Positions 1-10,827 of a stretch of 64,000 nucleotides of DNA are shown here, piece after piece. Made by a program: the position numbers and the translations under genes. The DNA lies in assembly GCA_006384855.1 (NCBI GenBank), contig VCJN01001658.1:102142-166141 (forward strand), in the 5' to 3' direction. Position 1 is the stretch's first letter; each line of letters opens with the position of its first letter. Below the pieces are notes generated by a model. The model was not told the DNA's origin and did not search any database. It was given only the letters and a program-made list of their open reading frames with translations. The stretch is from Tetraselmis striata (taxonomy: Eukaryota > Chlorophyta > Chlorodendrophyceae > Chlorodendrales > Chlorodendraceae).

Positions 1-18
1 CAGTGCAAGAATGTCGCC

Positions 19-799
19 CTACCGCCAGAGGGCTAAGCGGTGGTCGATAGCAGTCCGTACCACGTGGGCGCTAGCATCGGCAGCGTGCGACCAGAGAACG
101 GCCGCCGGGAAGATGATGGCTAGGTGGCACGCGGCCTCGCGCATGACGTACGCCCCGGGCGGAATGCGATATCCCATATGCGAAGTCCCATATTGGTCGG
201 ATAGCGGCGCCAATGGCGTCGCGGGCGGACGTCGGGATTCTGGGTGACGTGCGAACGGCCGTGTCACGCACGCAGTAGGGGAGGAAGACGTCGGGGTTGT
301 CGAGGGCCCATCGGAGATGTGCCCGTGCTTGGGTATGGGCAGCTTCAGCCGCTTGGCGGCGAGCGACGCCGTCGGTGGAGGTCGGCATAAAGGGGAGGAG
401 GTCTTTATGACCGGCGGGAGGGGGAGAGCGGGGGGCACGGGGCCGGCTGGGGGCCAGGAGCCGGGGCAAGAGCTGGTGGGGCGCCACCGGGTTCGGCCAG
501 GGGGGCGGGGGGGGCGAGGTGGTGGAGAAGGGGGGTGGTAGCTGGCGGGGGTTGCCGTGCGCGTCGATGCGGCACTTAAGTAGATGGGTGCGCATGATCT
601 GCGCATTGCCGCTGGCTGCGATGTAGACTTTGCCGCACCGGCGGGGGCAGGGCTTGACACCCACTGTGGGGAGGTAAGCGGCTATGCCAACGATTCTAGG
701 GTCGCCGCCCTCCGCTGGGCAGTTGGCGACGCGTTTGTGGTCGGCGTTGCGGGCGCGGCGGCGGAAGTGCTCGGCCAGGCGCTCGGCGGTGTCGCACAC
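19..799 (-). pseudogene. Broken ORF of an unknown repeated family, copy A
   Basis: An open frame runs from 799 to 71 on the minus strand. It has a possible CCHC zinc finger near residues 50-76 (a CPRRC pair followed by H and C in HLLKC), then a proline-rich linker, then a segment containing RWALDNPDVFLP. Downstream similarity to copy B at 1935-2537 continues in another frame that ends at 19, so a frame break lies at about 190-240. Copy B has the matching motif RWFLDNQQFVLP and a similar C-terminal tail. I do not recognise the family. The zinc finger, the copy number and the decay suggest a mobile-element protein, but no reverse transcriptase or transposase core is visible here. Confidence 0.4.
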
Positions 800-1934
800 G
801 AAGGGGCACTCGGGGAGAGGGCACCGGGAGTGGGGGTGGGTATTAGGGAGGGGGCGGTGCGGCGAGGCCTGAGGGGGCGGTCAGACGATGAGGGGTTGGG
901 GTGGGCGCACGTGGGGTTTACGGCGGTGCGCTCCCCTCGTGCGCGCCGGGGGCGCTGCCATGGGGCTGGGTACGTAGGGGCGGTCCATCCACCTGGGGGT
1001 CGCCGGCGTCCATGTCGGCTCTGGGAAGCGCGGAGGCTCCGGGGGCGGCCAAGTAAGAGCCAAGGGCACCTGCGAGAGGAGGGAAGCGCTAGCTTGGAGT
1101 GCAGTGACGAGATTGTTGAGGTGATGGGAGGTCTCGCGGCGGCGCTCCGCCATCTCGCTCGTCGCGCACCAGCGCTACGAGAGATGTCTGGGCGGCCATC
1201 TGCTTTTGAATTTCCATCAGCATGCCTCCTAGGAGCTGCAAGTCCGAAGTCGGGTCTGTCTGGGCCTGGGCAGGGGGAGGCAGGTGAGGTGGAAGCTGGT
1301 GTGCCGAGCCATGCGGCGATGGCGCAGTTGCGCGTGCGCTAAGGGGCGGCATGCCGGCCTCCAAGACATCCTCCATGGTGATATCCGGATCGGCCGGGGC
1401 GAGGTCAATGTGCATGCGTTTGGGGGGGTGGAGGGGGCTGGTGTCCCTGGCGTGGTGGTGTCGCCGAAGACGAGGCTCCGGCGGAGCCGCGGTGGAGCTA
1501 TCCGCCGCCAGGAATCCCCGCGCCCGGGGGAGGCGGCGTTCGCGCGGGGGAGAACGCAACGCCTATAGGCGCCGCCACTGTGTTGTGCTGGTCCTTGCGG
1601 GGAGGGGGTGCCGAACATGAAGGGGGTGGGATGATGGGGAGGGGGGGTGAAGGCGCCGCAGGGGGCATAGGGCAAGCTCGAAGTTTGATGAGGGGGAGCA
1701 AGTTAGGCTGGAGGGGGGGGGGGGCATATGTGACTGTGCCAATGGGGTGGGGGGTGAGTAAGCGGCGCCAGCTTGTTGGATATCGAAGAACTACGGGTGG
1801 GGCGCGGGAGGCATTTGGGCTGGGGCTGAGGCTGGGGCGACGAGAACGGAAGGGCGGTGCTTTGGCGGCTCGTAGTAGGAGGTAGGGGTCACCAAGGGGT
1901 GCAGCGCGCCAAGGGGGCGGGGTGGGGAGCAGGG
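800..1934. other. No supported gene; proline/arginine-rich low complexity
   Basis: Several overlapping open frames exist on both strands, but all are compositional (Pro, Ala, Arg, Gly) and none carries a recognisable domain. On the minus strand the stretch lies between copies A and B of the unknown ORF family and could be its spacer or linker. Confidence 0.4.
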
Positions 1935-2537
1935 CTAGCCAATCCGCGCCGTGCGCAACTCTACCCAGTGCGCTACGGCAGGGGCGATGAGGCGTGGCAT
2001 CTCGGTGTTGGCTTCGTGCTCGGTCATAGACGACATGCTGCCCAAGCGAGCAACGGCGGTGAAGGCTGCACGGACGAGGGTGAGTAGGTAGCATGCGTCG
2101 CCGGGTCCACTGTCCTCGCGCTTGTCCGCGTGGAGGCACCATTTAGCAACGTAGGTCATCGTCCCGCCATATGCAATCGCGTCCCCTCTTGCCCAACGAA
2201 CGATAGCGTTATCAACGATAGCGTTGATAGTTTGCTGGCATTGTGGTCCGGGGTGAACGATGCGCCGTTGACCCGGAAAACCCGGGTGTACTGCGGTAGG
2301 AAGTACGAACTGCTGGTTGTCGAGAAACCACCGTACACACACGTGGGCCTCCGCCTGTGAGGACGCGACGCGGAAGAAGGAGCGGTGTCGCCCTGCCGGC
2401 CTTCGAAAACGGGGTCCTTGCATGCGGAACGTGACATGTCCTCCGCCTCGCCCGGGCGGGTGGTGGCTGGCCGGGCTCTTGCCCTTGCGTGGGTCGCGGT
2501 GGGCCGACATGCCGGTGGCGGTGGCGGCGCGGCGCAA
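1935..2537 (-). pseudogene. ORF of an unknown repeated family, copy B
   Basis: This 200-residue minus-strand frame starts with a basic, glycine-rich stretch. It then has a segment with AEAHVCVRWFLDNQQFVLP, followed by a region with two cysteines (WCLHADKRE and GDACYLLTLV) and the tail APAVAHWVELR. The order and spacing match copy A, including the tail (compare AIDHRLALWR in copy A). That makes this a diverged duplicate rather than random open frame. The zinc finger of copy A is not seen. It could be one exon of a host gene family or a relic of a transposon; I cannot decide between these from sequence alone. Confidence 0.4.
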
Positions 2538-2654
2538 CGCGAGTGTAACACAGACGTAAGTACTATGGAGTAATTACAAGCGTAAACCAGCGGCTCGCGT
2601 GGTGCGGTGCGGGCTCGTATCCTGGGGGCACCGCTCGCCCTACCTTGATAAAGT

Positions 2655-2775
2655 GGGGGGGGGCGCCCCCCGCGCAGTGCGCGGGGGGCGCCCCCCCCAA
2701 CGCCGGGCCGAAGGCCCGGCCACGACGATGGGGGGGGGTCTGGGGGGGGGGGCCATCCAGGGCCCCCCCCCCCAG
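2655..2775. repeat. Three consecutive GC-rich hairpins
   Basis: Three inverted repeats sit side by side. The first has arms at about 2658-2676 and 2678-2696 around the core CGCGCAGTGCGCG. The second is 2702-2720 (GCCGGGCC, loop GAA, GGCCCGGC). The third pairs a G tract at about 2740-2754 with a C tract at 2761-2774 around ATCCAG. The cluster ends abruptly in an AT-rich stretch at 2776-2815. Confidence 0.7.
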
Positions 2776-4389
2776 AAAATTTTTTATTTTCGGTCAAAAT
2801 AACGTATTTTTCCTTACGGAAATGGGGTGTCCATTGAGGCAGCAACAATTAGAAGTCCCGTCGGCATCTGCGGGGGCGCGCGATGCACGCCAGTCCCTGC
2901 GTCCCTCGCGCCGCGCTCCGTCAGCACCGCCTACCCGTAACTGCACGCAACGGGGGCTTTTATACAGCGGAAAGTACGGCAATTGCGCGGGTCTCCGCGG
3001 GTGTGCATAACGGAAAAAGCCCCCCTGAAGCAGGTGTTAGCGCGTCCCGTTGGGTCCGAATGTGAAATCTCACTGTTGTGCGGGTCTGCGCCGCACTGAA
3101 GGGGGCTTTTTAAGCCATTGACACCCGCGCAATAGCCCCCCATGCGCCCCTCTAGCAGTTCAAAATACACCGCAAGATTGATGTGATGGGACGGTACTAG
3201 CGTTTCAGAAACATAAATTTTCCGGGATGCTGGTGATATTCAAGCGAAAGTTCATCACTTCTTCAAATTTATTGCAATGCCAGAGGCGTGTCAAGATATA
3301 CTCGTCCGGGCAGCAGCTACCCGCTATGTGTGGTTATTAATTAATCCCCCATAGCAGTGAACCAGTGAACCGGGCGGCCGACTACGGGCAGTACAAGGAT
3401 AAATTGTGATGATCAAGTCTTATACTGCCGAGTGCTGCCAATCCCTACTCCCTAGTAGTTAGACTACCAGTAGGCAGCGGGTGCTCGAGGCGCGCGAAGG
3501 GATATGCCGACATGTGTATCGGCACATCACCAAAATCAGGCACAACCTGTATTGTGTTTCCCCGCCGCCCACTCGCTCGCTCACTGGGCAGTCGGCACTC
3601 GCCCACTCTGCCAGCACTCTACTACTATAACGGTCCGTCGAGGCGCAGAGGCGTCGACTGTCCTTCCGTGCCCCCCCCCCTCCCGTCAACGCCGTAGGCG
3701 CCCCCCGCATACACCACCCCCAAATACCCACTTTTTCTAGGTAGTCGGCTCGCAACTCGCGCGCTGAGCGCTGGGAGAGCGTATGCACTGCAGAACAAGC
3801 CCCCCCGCTTGGCCGTCCACCTGCGACCTTGTCGACCGCGACACCCTCGGTCGCAATTTCCACTTCGCAAAGGTTCAAGCAGGCCACGGCGCAGCTCGCG
3901 CGATGGCGGCGGGGTGCTACTGGCGGTGCTGCTGGGGCGGTAGGGGCGTCGGAGCAGCGGCAACGAGGGCGGCCGCCCCCACCACCACTATCCGCGGCCA
4001 ACTGCGGGTGACAGCTCGTAGCTGGGGCTCGCCGCCTCGCGCGACCGGGCCGCCCCCATCGCCGAGGCGTTGCCATCACCGGTGCGCACTCGGCATCGGC
4101 GCCTGCGACGCGCTCCGATCCGCCTCGTCGAGAGGAGCGGCCGCCGGGGAGGCATCGCCAGCGCCCGCGAGAGCGGAGGTGCGCCTGCCGTTCCCTGTGT
4201 TCTGGTGGTGGGGGGGGGGGGGGGGGAGGGGGGGGGGGGCTCCCATCCTAGCGGTTAGCTGGACGACGTGTGGCAGCTGGTGCAGTCAGTCGAGGCAGCC
4301 GTCCGCACTGCTGCCAGGTCGCCGTTTGATTTCGCGCCCTGACGAGCACAGACGAGCCACTCAGCGCTGGCCCGCTGCGGCGGCGGCAG
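2776..4389. other. Intergenic, upstream of the methyltransferase gene
   Basis: No conserved protein is visible. Near-identical short G5CTTTT motifs occur in both orientations at 2949, 3017 and 3104. The GC-rich part at 3780-4380, with a G tract near 4203-4240, probably holds the promoter and the unrecognised first exon(s) of the methyltransferase. I could not pick a start codon there. Confidence 0.4.
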
Positions 4390-4930
4390 GTGGCCGAGTT
4401 CGCGGAGCTGTCAGGCGCCGCGCTGTTGGACGGCAGCCTGGTGAAGGGCACCCTCAGCCGGTACCGCGGCCGCGAGGCGCACCTCAAGTCGGCGCATTTT
4501 AAGGTGCGACCCGCCGGCGCCCCCCGCTGCGGTCGTGCGGCTATGTTGAGACCCATGAACGAAAATGCCCTGTGTATACACAGGTCATGGTCAAAATCCC
4601 CTGTGTATACACAGGGCATTTTCGTATATGGGTCTCAACATATGTCAACAGCCGCACTGAGGGAGCGCTTCAGGGTTTCGCGCCAGCTTCCTGGAACCCT
4701 GAAGCGCTCCCTCGATGCCCCCCCCCACCCCCCTCCTCTCCCCGCGCTTCTCTCCCCCCCTCCTTTGAGCAGGCGGTGGAGCTCAAAGGCGGCAGCCATC
4801 TGCAGATACTGCTGCGCTACAAGTTCCGCGACGTCACCAAAAACTATCCCGCAAGGTGCGCCCATCCCCCACATTTTCCCTTCTTGTCTTGTTTTTTGCA
4901 CCATTTTGTTCTCCGCAATACTTTCAGTGA

Positions 4931-4961
<31 letters not shown>

Positions 4962-7900
4962 TCCCACATCGTTTCTGCCATCACCCCGCTGGCAGTGAGG
5001 CTGCGACGGTGGTGATGCAACTGCTGGCGTCGGGTTTCAGCTTGGGCAACCTCTACACCATCTCCGCGGACTGGCACCTCGTGGTGCCCAAGAAAGCGGC
5101 CAAGGCAGCGGCGCTCACGCGCTCCAGCCCCACCTCGGCCGCGCTGCCGGATCTCAGCCACGACCGGGAGAAGCCGAGCCAGGTGCCGCGGGGCGCGCCC
5201 TTCCTGCAGGCGCTCGGTGTGTCGGGTGCGCCCCGATATTCACCGGAGCCCGGCTTGATTCCTCGATGGCGGCCGCAATGCCCGATCTCGACAGGATGCC
5301 TCTCGGGGGCAGAAGAGCCCCGACGACGAATCTGAGTGACCGCTGCTGTTCTTAGATGCATGTACGGTAGATAAAGGAACACGTGTACGGCCAACAGGTT
5401 TGGTACTCGTGGACTTCAACCATACCTCACTTGAGATTGGCGCTCAACCCTCCTCATCGCCGCACAATAAGCCTCACGAGTGTCTTGTCCCACACAAGAA
5501 CCTCTGGCGGTCCCAGTGCTGGCCATAACGGCGCACCGTTGCTGCTCGCAGATGCCACCGGGAAGCCGCGCCCCGGCATGGCCAGCAAGCTGCGCCAGGT
5601 AGGTGCAGCGCGCCCTCTGCGCCCAGCGCCCGTGCGTCTTGTGCCTTTTGACCGGCTTTTAGGTCCCCCGACGCTATGCCATCGCACTCCTGCCAGCTGG
5701 ATGGCGCTGCCGCTGATGCTGACGCTGACGCCGGTGCTGATGCTGATGCCAATGTTGATGCTGATGCGCGCAGGTGGATCGATTCTGCGAGGTGTGGCAA
5801 CGCCCCGGCATGCGTGTGCCCCACCGACAAGAGTGTCGCCCTGTCATGATCCCTTTTCCCCCATCTCCCACGTCTTCGGTCCCCACCGCCAAACATGGCT
5901 GGCAGGCAGGCTGGGCCGGACGCACCAATCCTTACATGCCGCTGCTGCCGCTGCTGCTCCCGCTGCCGCCATGCGCAGGTTCTGGGGCACGCAGTGCAAG
6001 GCTCTGCGGTGGTGGGCGCCCCGCAGCTGCGCGTGGTGGACATGGGCGCCGGGCAAGGGCTACCTCACCTTTGCCACGCACGCCTTCCTCGCGGGCCTGG
6101 GCGGCGCGCCCGCCCGGGAGGTGGTCACCACGGGGGTGGAGGTGCGCGAGGACCTGGTGGCGGCCGGCAACAGGACCGCCGCGGAGCTGGACGGCTTCGC
6201 GGGGCTCTCCTTCCGGCAGGGAACCATCGCGCAGTGGTCGCGGGAGCAGGGCGTGGGGGCGGGGGAGGCGGGCGCCGGGGGAGCAGGCGCCGTGGACGTC
6301 CTCATCGCGCTGCACGCCTGCGACACCGCCACGGACGACGCCCTTTTCTACGGCATGCAGAGCGGCGCCTCCGTCATCCTCACCTCGCCCTGCTGCCACA
6401 AGGAGGTGCGGCGCTCTGCCCCGGGGAGCCAGCCATGCTCGCGGCGCGGCTTTGCCGCACCGCACACTGAGCAGCGGCAGGGCGTCAGCGCAGCTAAGGG
6501 AAGAGCAGCGACCCTCCGGCAGCTTGCCGTGATAGGGTTCAGGAGTTTTAGGGTTGAAGAATGAGCGAAACCCAAACCCAAAACCCAAGCCCTAATACCC
6601 TAAATCGCCCTATACCCTAAAACCACTATATAGGATAAAAACCTATACCCATAAAACCCTATGCCGTAAACCCCAAACCACCCTATACCCTAAAACCTCC
6701 TGGATGCGGATGACTGCATTGAGGAGATCCGGGAGCGGGTGCAACATGTTCACTTGCTGCTCGCCAATGCCGGACCTGGCTGACCTGAGAGCCCACGACT
6801 GTGGTTGTCACAGCAAGCCCGCTGTAGCGGTACCATCCATCCTCGGTGCAACGTGTCTGGTGCATGGGAGGAGGGTGTACGCGACCCGCGTAGTGCGCTA
6901 CACAGACGTTATTTGTTTGTGAACCGTACAAGTACGGCGTACCAGGTTGTGCAGTACGGGTGTGCGCGGAATAGATCGGCAAGTTGCGAATGACTGCAAT
7001 ACAGTGCTTAGGGTGATGCAGTCAGTATCCGTGGCCTAACCCGTATTTCTTCTGCCGGGCTGTACGGTTACCTGCGCAGTATCGCCACGGATTAAAGATC
7101 TGAAGAGCAGTGCGGGAAAGCTGCGGGCGATCGAAACCTCTATAGCTGCAATGACGAGCTTTTCATGCTGAGGTCTCACATGTGTGACAATTACGAGTAG
7201 GATACACTGCGGGTTTGTTCGATGTACGATATACCACATATGGGTTAGTACGATGTGTTCGAGTACAGGTACGATGTGAACCTGAGACCACGTGGATGTG
7301 TGCGACACTAGTGGCCCGTGGAACTCGGCTGCTGCACGAACAGCAGCACGTATAGCGTTTATTACATATACACCTGCCCACACAAATTTTCCCCCCCTTG
7401 CCAAGCATCAATTGTAGATTGGCCCATCATCAGCCCTCGCCGTCGCTTCCGGCCGCGCTCTGCCATATGTGAACAGGACACCATGCGTGGGGGCAAACCT
7501 AGCTGGTGTTTGTTGCGCTCCCTCGGCGTAAGAGCTATACGTGTGCGTGTCACTGTTCAGGGCTAGCAACGTCACGAGGGCACGATTTGTTTGTAGCACG
7601 TACATGCGTTATACCCTGTATGCGGACGGCTGCACGCCATGAGTTAGCTCTATCATCGTGGAACACAGTCACCAATGTGCGCTCTCCCCGCCGTCGGCAT
7701 GCAAGCAAGTGAGCAGGTCCTGCAAAACGACCAATACTGCAATTAAGGCCTGCTCCAGAACCAGCCCACCTGCAGCCGCTGTCCGCGTTCAATTGCTTTT
7801 GGGACGGATCGATGCCGCCTCGATTGCTACACATGCCCGCACCATTACCGTACTGTCTTTCAGGTCTCTCCGCGTCGATGCGCAGGTGGCGTACGGCTTA

Positions 7901-9497
7901 GCCCGGGGATATCGGTGCGTGCAACATCAAACAAATACTGTTGCGGATTCAGTTAAGCATATTCCGCAGATACATGGAGACGAGGCTGCGCGTCCACGCG
8001 TGAGGCGACGTCGATGTTGGGTCCACAAAATATTCATACATAGCACGGAACAGGCGACAGCTCCGTGTGAAGCTGAGTAAGCTGCAGCACAGAGCCCACA
8101 GTGTAGACTTCTATACCCCCCACCCCCTCCTCCAACTCTCCCCTTGCTTGCTTGTACACACCACGACGTGCCAGCATACTCGTGCACCCCCCTCATACCT
8201 AGCTGGGCCCGCAAGGCACGCACAGTGACGGGGATGTCGGTCTGCGGGTGCGAACTGGCTGCAGCTCCGCCGACAGCTGCGGGAGCAGGAGGCGACCCTG
8301 AACAAAGGCGGCGCCGGCACGGGGGTGTCGCCGATGGGCGCAGCGCTGCAGGTGCGTCGGCTCTCCTCAGCCTGGCCGCGGGGACCTCGCCCTCCGCGAC
8401 CTTGTCGGTGCTACCACTGCCATGCTGCCCACAGCAGCACTCAGGGGAGCCCCTCCCCCCCTTCCCTGCAGGATGTGCTCCGTCACGGCATCCTGGCAGA
8501 GCGCCAGGCAGAGCTGCTCACCGATTCGCTGCGGGCCTGCCTGCTGGAGGCGGCCGGCTACGAGGCGTCCGTCTTTGAATACGTCTCGGGGGAGCACACC
8601 GCCAAGAACCTCATGATCTGCGCCGTCAAGCGGTCAGTTGTCGGGAGACGTCCCGTGCCCCTTCCTCCCGGCAACTTCGGGTGCCATATGTGTCCTGTCA
8701 GCCAAACAAAGAGAGGGGGCAAGGGGGGGGGGGATTTACACGGTGGCTCTCGGGCCGCAATACACACCATGTGAGTGTGCCATCACGCCTTTAGTAAGCC
8801 TTACGGCTGCCGACACGATAATCACAACACCGCGAATACGAACCCACCCAGCCTGCCAGAGGTCAAATGAAGGCGCGGCCATAGCGGATCCTCCATCAAT
8901 GTTTATTTAGGTTGCATGCCAGCCACGTCTGCGGCTTCCAGTAAGGGTTGACTTCGGTGCGCCGGCACCCGTAGCAGCAACACCCTTTCATTCAGCATAT
9001 TGCTTTGAGGACATTGCTTTTCTTTGAGTGCGGCAAAGGCATGCGCATGGCCACCTGCCCGCCCCCGCCAAGCCAAACCAGTGTAGAAAGTGTCATGCCG
9101 ATCGTTGACGGGCTTGAGCAGTGCTTTGTGTAGAGCACGCCGTTGCGCTGATCGGGCGGCAATCCTGCCCACCCGCCCCCATCCCGGCTGGAGACGCGTA
9201 CGCTAGTTATCCAACACGGTGAATTGCGGCGCGGATCCTGCACGGCAAGGCGCTGTGTATGGGCGATCTGACTACCCCGGCATGTCTTCTGACGGTCACG
9301 GCATGGCAGTGACAGCGTATTGACGGCGGTCTGACGCTGTCCCCTGCTGCTGTCGCTGCAGAAAATCTGCCGATGGGGGTGCATCCGAAGGGGCGGCACA
9401 GCGCGCGGTTGCCCTGCTTGCGCAGTTTGGGATCAAGCACCAGCGCCTGGCGGCGCTGATGGGGTACCTGGAGCCATCCAAGCTGGTCAGCTTTTGA
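4390..9497 (+). CDS. SAM-dependent methyltransferase, PF13679 (Methyltransf_32) type
   Basis: Nine exons join in frame: 4390-4503, 4773-4855, 4996-5216, 5552-5598, 5774-5791 (18 nt), 5979-6405, 8265-8351, 8472-8632 and 9362-9497 (stop TGA). They give about 430 residues. Family landmarks in order are: LSRYRGREAHLK, RYKFRDVTKNYP, the SAM-binding loop VVDMGAG followed by GYLTFATHAF, LIALHACDTATDDA, SPCCHKE, LRHGILAERQAELLTDSLR, EHTAKNLMICAVKR and the end FGIKHQRLAALMGY. The substrate of this family is poorly defined; predicted roles are in RNA or protein methylation. The first coding exon lies upstream and was not identified. An extra G in the run at about 6050 shifts frame in the middle of the glycine-rich loop, so this is either an assembly error or a damaged gene. 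Introns hold two hairpins and telomere-like repeats. Confidence 0.85.
4537..4713. repeat. Two adjacent perfect or near-perfect hairpins in an intron
   Basis: The first hairpin has 43-nt arms at 4542-4584 and 4600-4642 around a 15-nt loop, with one or two mismatches at most; each arm includes CCTGTGTATACACAGG, itself palindromic. The second follows at once, with arms 4659-4677 and 4695-4713 (GAGGGAGCGCTTCAGGGTT and its complement) around a 17-nt loop. Both lie in the first recognised intron of the methyltransferase gene. They look like small MITE-type insertions or structured RNA. Confidence 0.85.
6566..6700. repeat. Degenerate telomere-like repeats (CCCTAAA)
   Basis: CCCTAAA-type heptamers and variants (CCCTATACCCTAAAACC, ACCCAAACCCAAAACCC) run for about 135 bp inside the 1.86-kb intron after the SPCCHKE exon of the methyltransferase gene. 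The same intron (6406-8264) shows no other coding signal. Confidence 0.8.
8800..8885 (+). repeat. Dispersed repeat family, copy 1
   Basis: Contains GCCGACACG, AACACCGCGAATACGA and CTGCCAGAGGTCAAATG in that order, the signature shared with copies at 14075, 16310, 16490 (reversed) and 31420. It lies in the last intron of the methyltransferase gene. Confidence 0.6.
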
Positions 9498-10827
9498 CGC
9501 ATGAGGGCGCGCCGGCATGGTGAGGCGGCGCAGGGTCTCCGGCTTTCATGACGTACGGGAAGGCCAAAGACATCATGTGGCCAGCCCATTCTCCCAGCAC
9601 ATAAAGTCCTGCGTTGTTCATGGCATGATGTGGCGCACCAGGCTTCCGCAAGCCGTCCCTGCTGACGACGAGCACTGCGCTTACTATTTACGGTGATTCC
9701 AACGGCTACACTGTACACCTACCTGGCGCCATCTGCTTTAGGAAGCCGGGGCGTCTGGTTCGCCTTGCTGCATTGCATCGCGCACCGTGCCGGGGGTGCG
9801 GCATGCGCATGGGCATGTTGACGCTCCCGCTCATGCAGTCGAGCATCCATCCATAATATTTACAGAGGGCACATGTGCGGTGTGTATGTTCGTTGTCGTT
9901 TGGTTCAAGTGTCCATCCACGTGGGAATCGCTCAATCGCCACGCATTATGACACGTGTAGAAATGTTTGCCGGAACGGACGGTGGACAATGGACACAACG
10001 CGCTGGCATAGGAGCCAAACCGATGCACATCACCCATATACCTCCCGACTACACTGTTCCATCGCCGCAACGGCGGGGGCATGTTTCAGCGTTGCCCATA
10101 CGGCAGTCGACACTCAGGATGGGAAGCCTTTGCACCAGTCGGGGCAGCACCGTGAACGCATGCACCGTCCCAACAACATCGGCTTATAACATAGACTGAA
10201 CGGCGTGCTTGCAGACGATTCCACTCATGTACTAACTATCCGCAGCTGCCTGCATGTGGGCGGACACCGCATACAATTTCATGCCCAGCTGACGTGATAA
10301 TATACATGCAACGTCGCGTGCGCGGCAGTGCAATTGCCATTTTGGGCTCTTCCGCCTGCCTATACCTCTCTTGCATGCCCCTCTGTGTGGGAATGCGGTA
10401 TCGCCAACACGTTTATACACAACGGCGCATTGCTCCCGGGGTGCACGGCAGATCAACGGCACATGCATTCAAGGGCTAGCAGCCGAAGCCGCCTCCCGAT
10501 CAAGTCACTACCTCTCTCCGCGCCTCGCGCTCTACGAGGGCAGCGCCGCTATATCCCGCCCGCACAAACTTACCCTTTCGCTTCTTAGCCCCTATCCATG
10601 CGCCCCCCTAATCTTCTCTCCCGAGACAAGCGCGACAACCTCTGCAACGCACCGCTTAGACCCAGACTCCGGAGCAGCAGTCCGGCACGATTGTTGGCTG
10701 TCGATCTGTCGCTTGCTTCGATGTTCTCTTCAAGAAGCCCATCACCATTTCCATCCACAGCTCCGCCAATCGGTGTCCGCATGCTGCTCGACGAGCGTGA
10801 TGCCGGCGCTCCGCCCCGTCCCGCTCC
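9498..10827. other. Intergenic between convergent genes
   Basis: This stretch separates the 3' ends of the methyltransferase gene (+) and the exportin gene (-) and probably holds both 3' UTRs. No conserved frame, RNA gene or repeat was recognised. Confidence 0.5.

Noticed and set aside
1498-2142. Proline-rich 214-residue minus-strand frame
   Set aside because: Composition follows GC-rich sequence; it overlaps copy B in another frame and has no domain.
3829-4011. First exon of the methyltransferase
   Set aside because: The apparent start is TTG and the phase to 4390 could not be shown.
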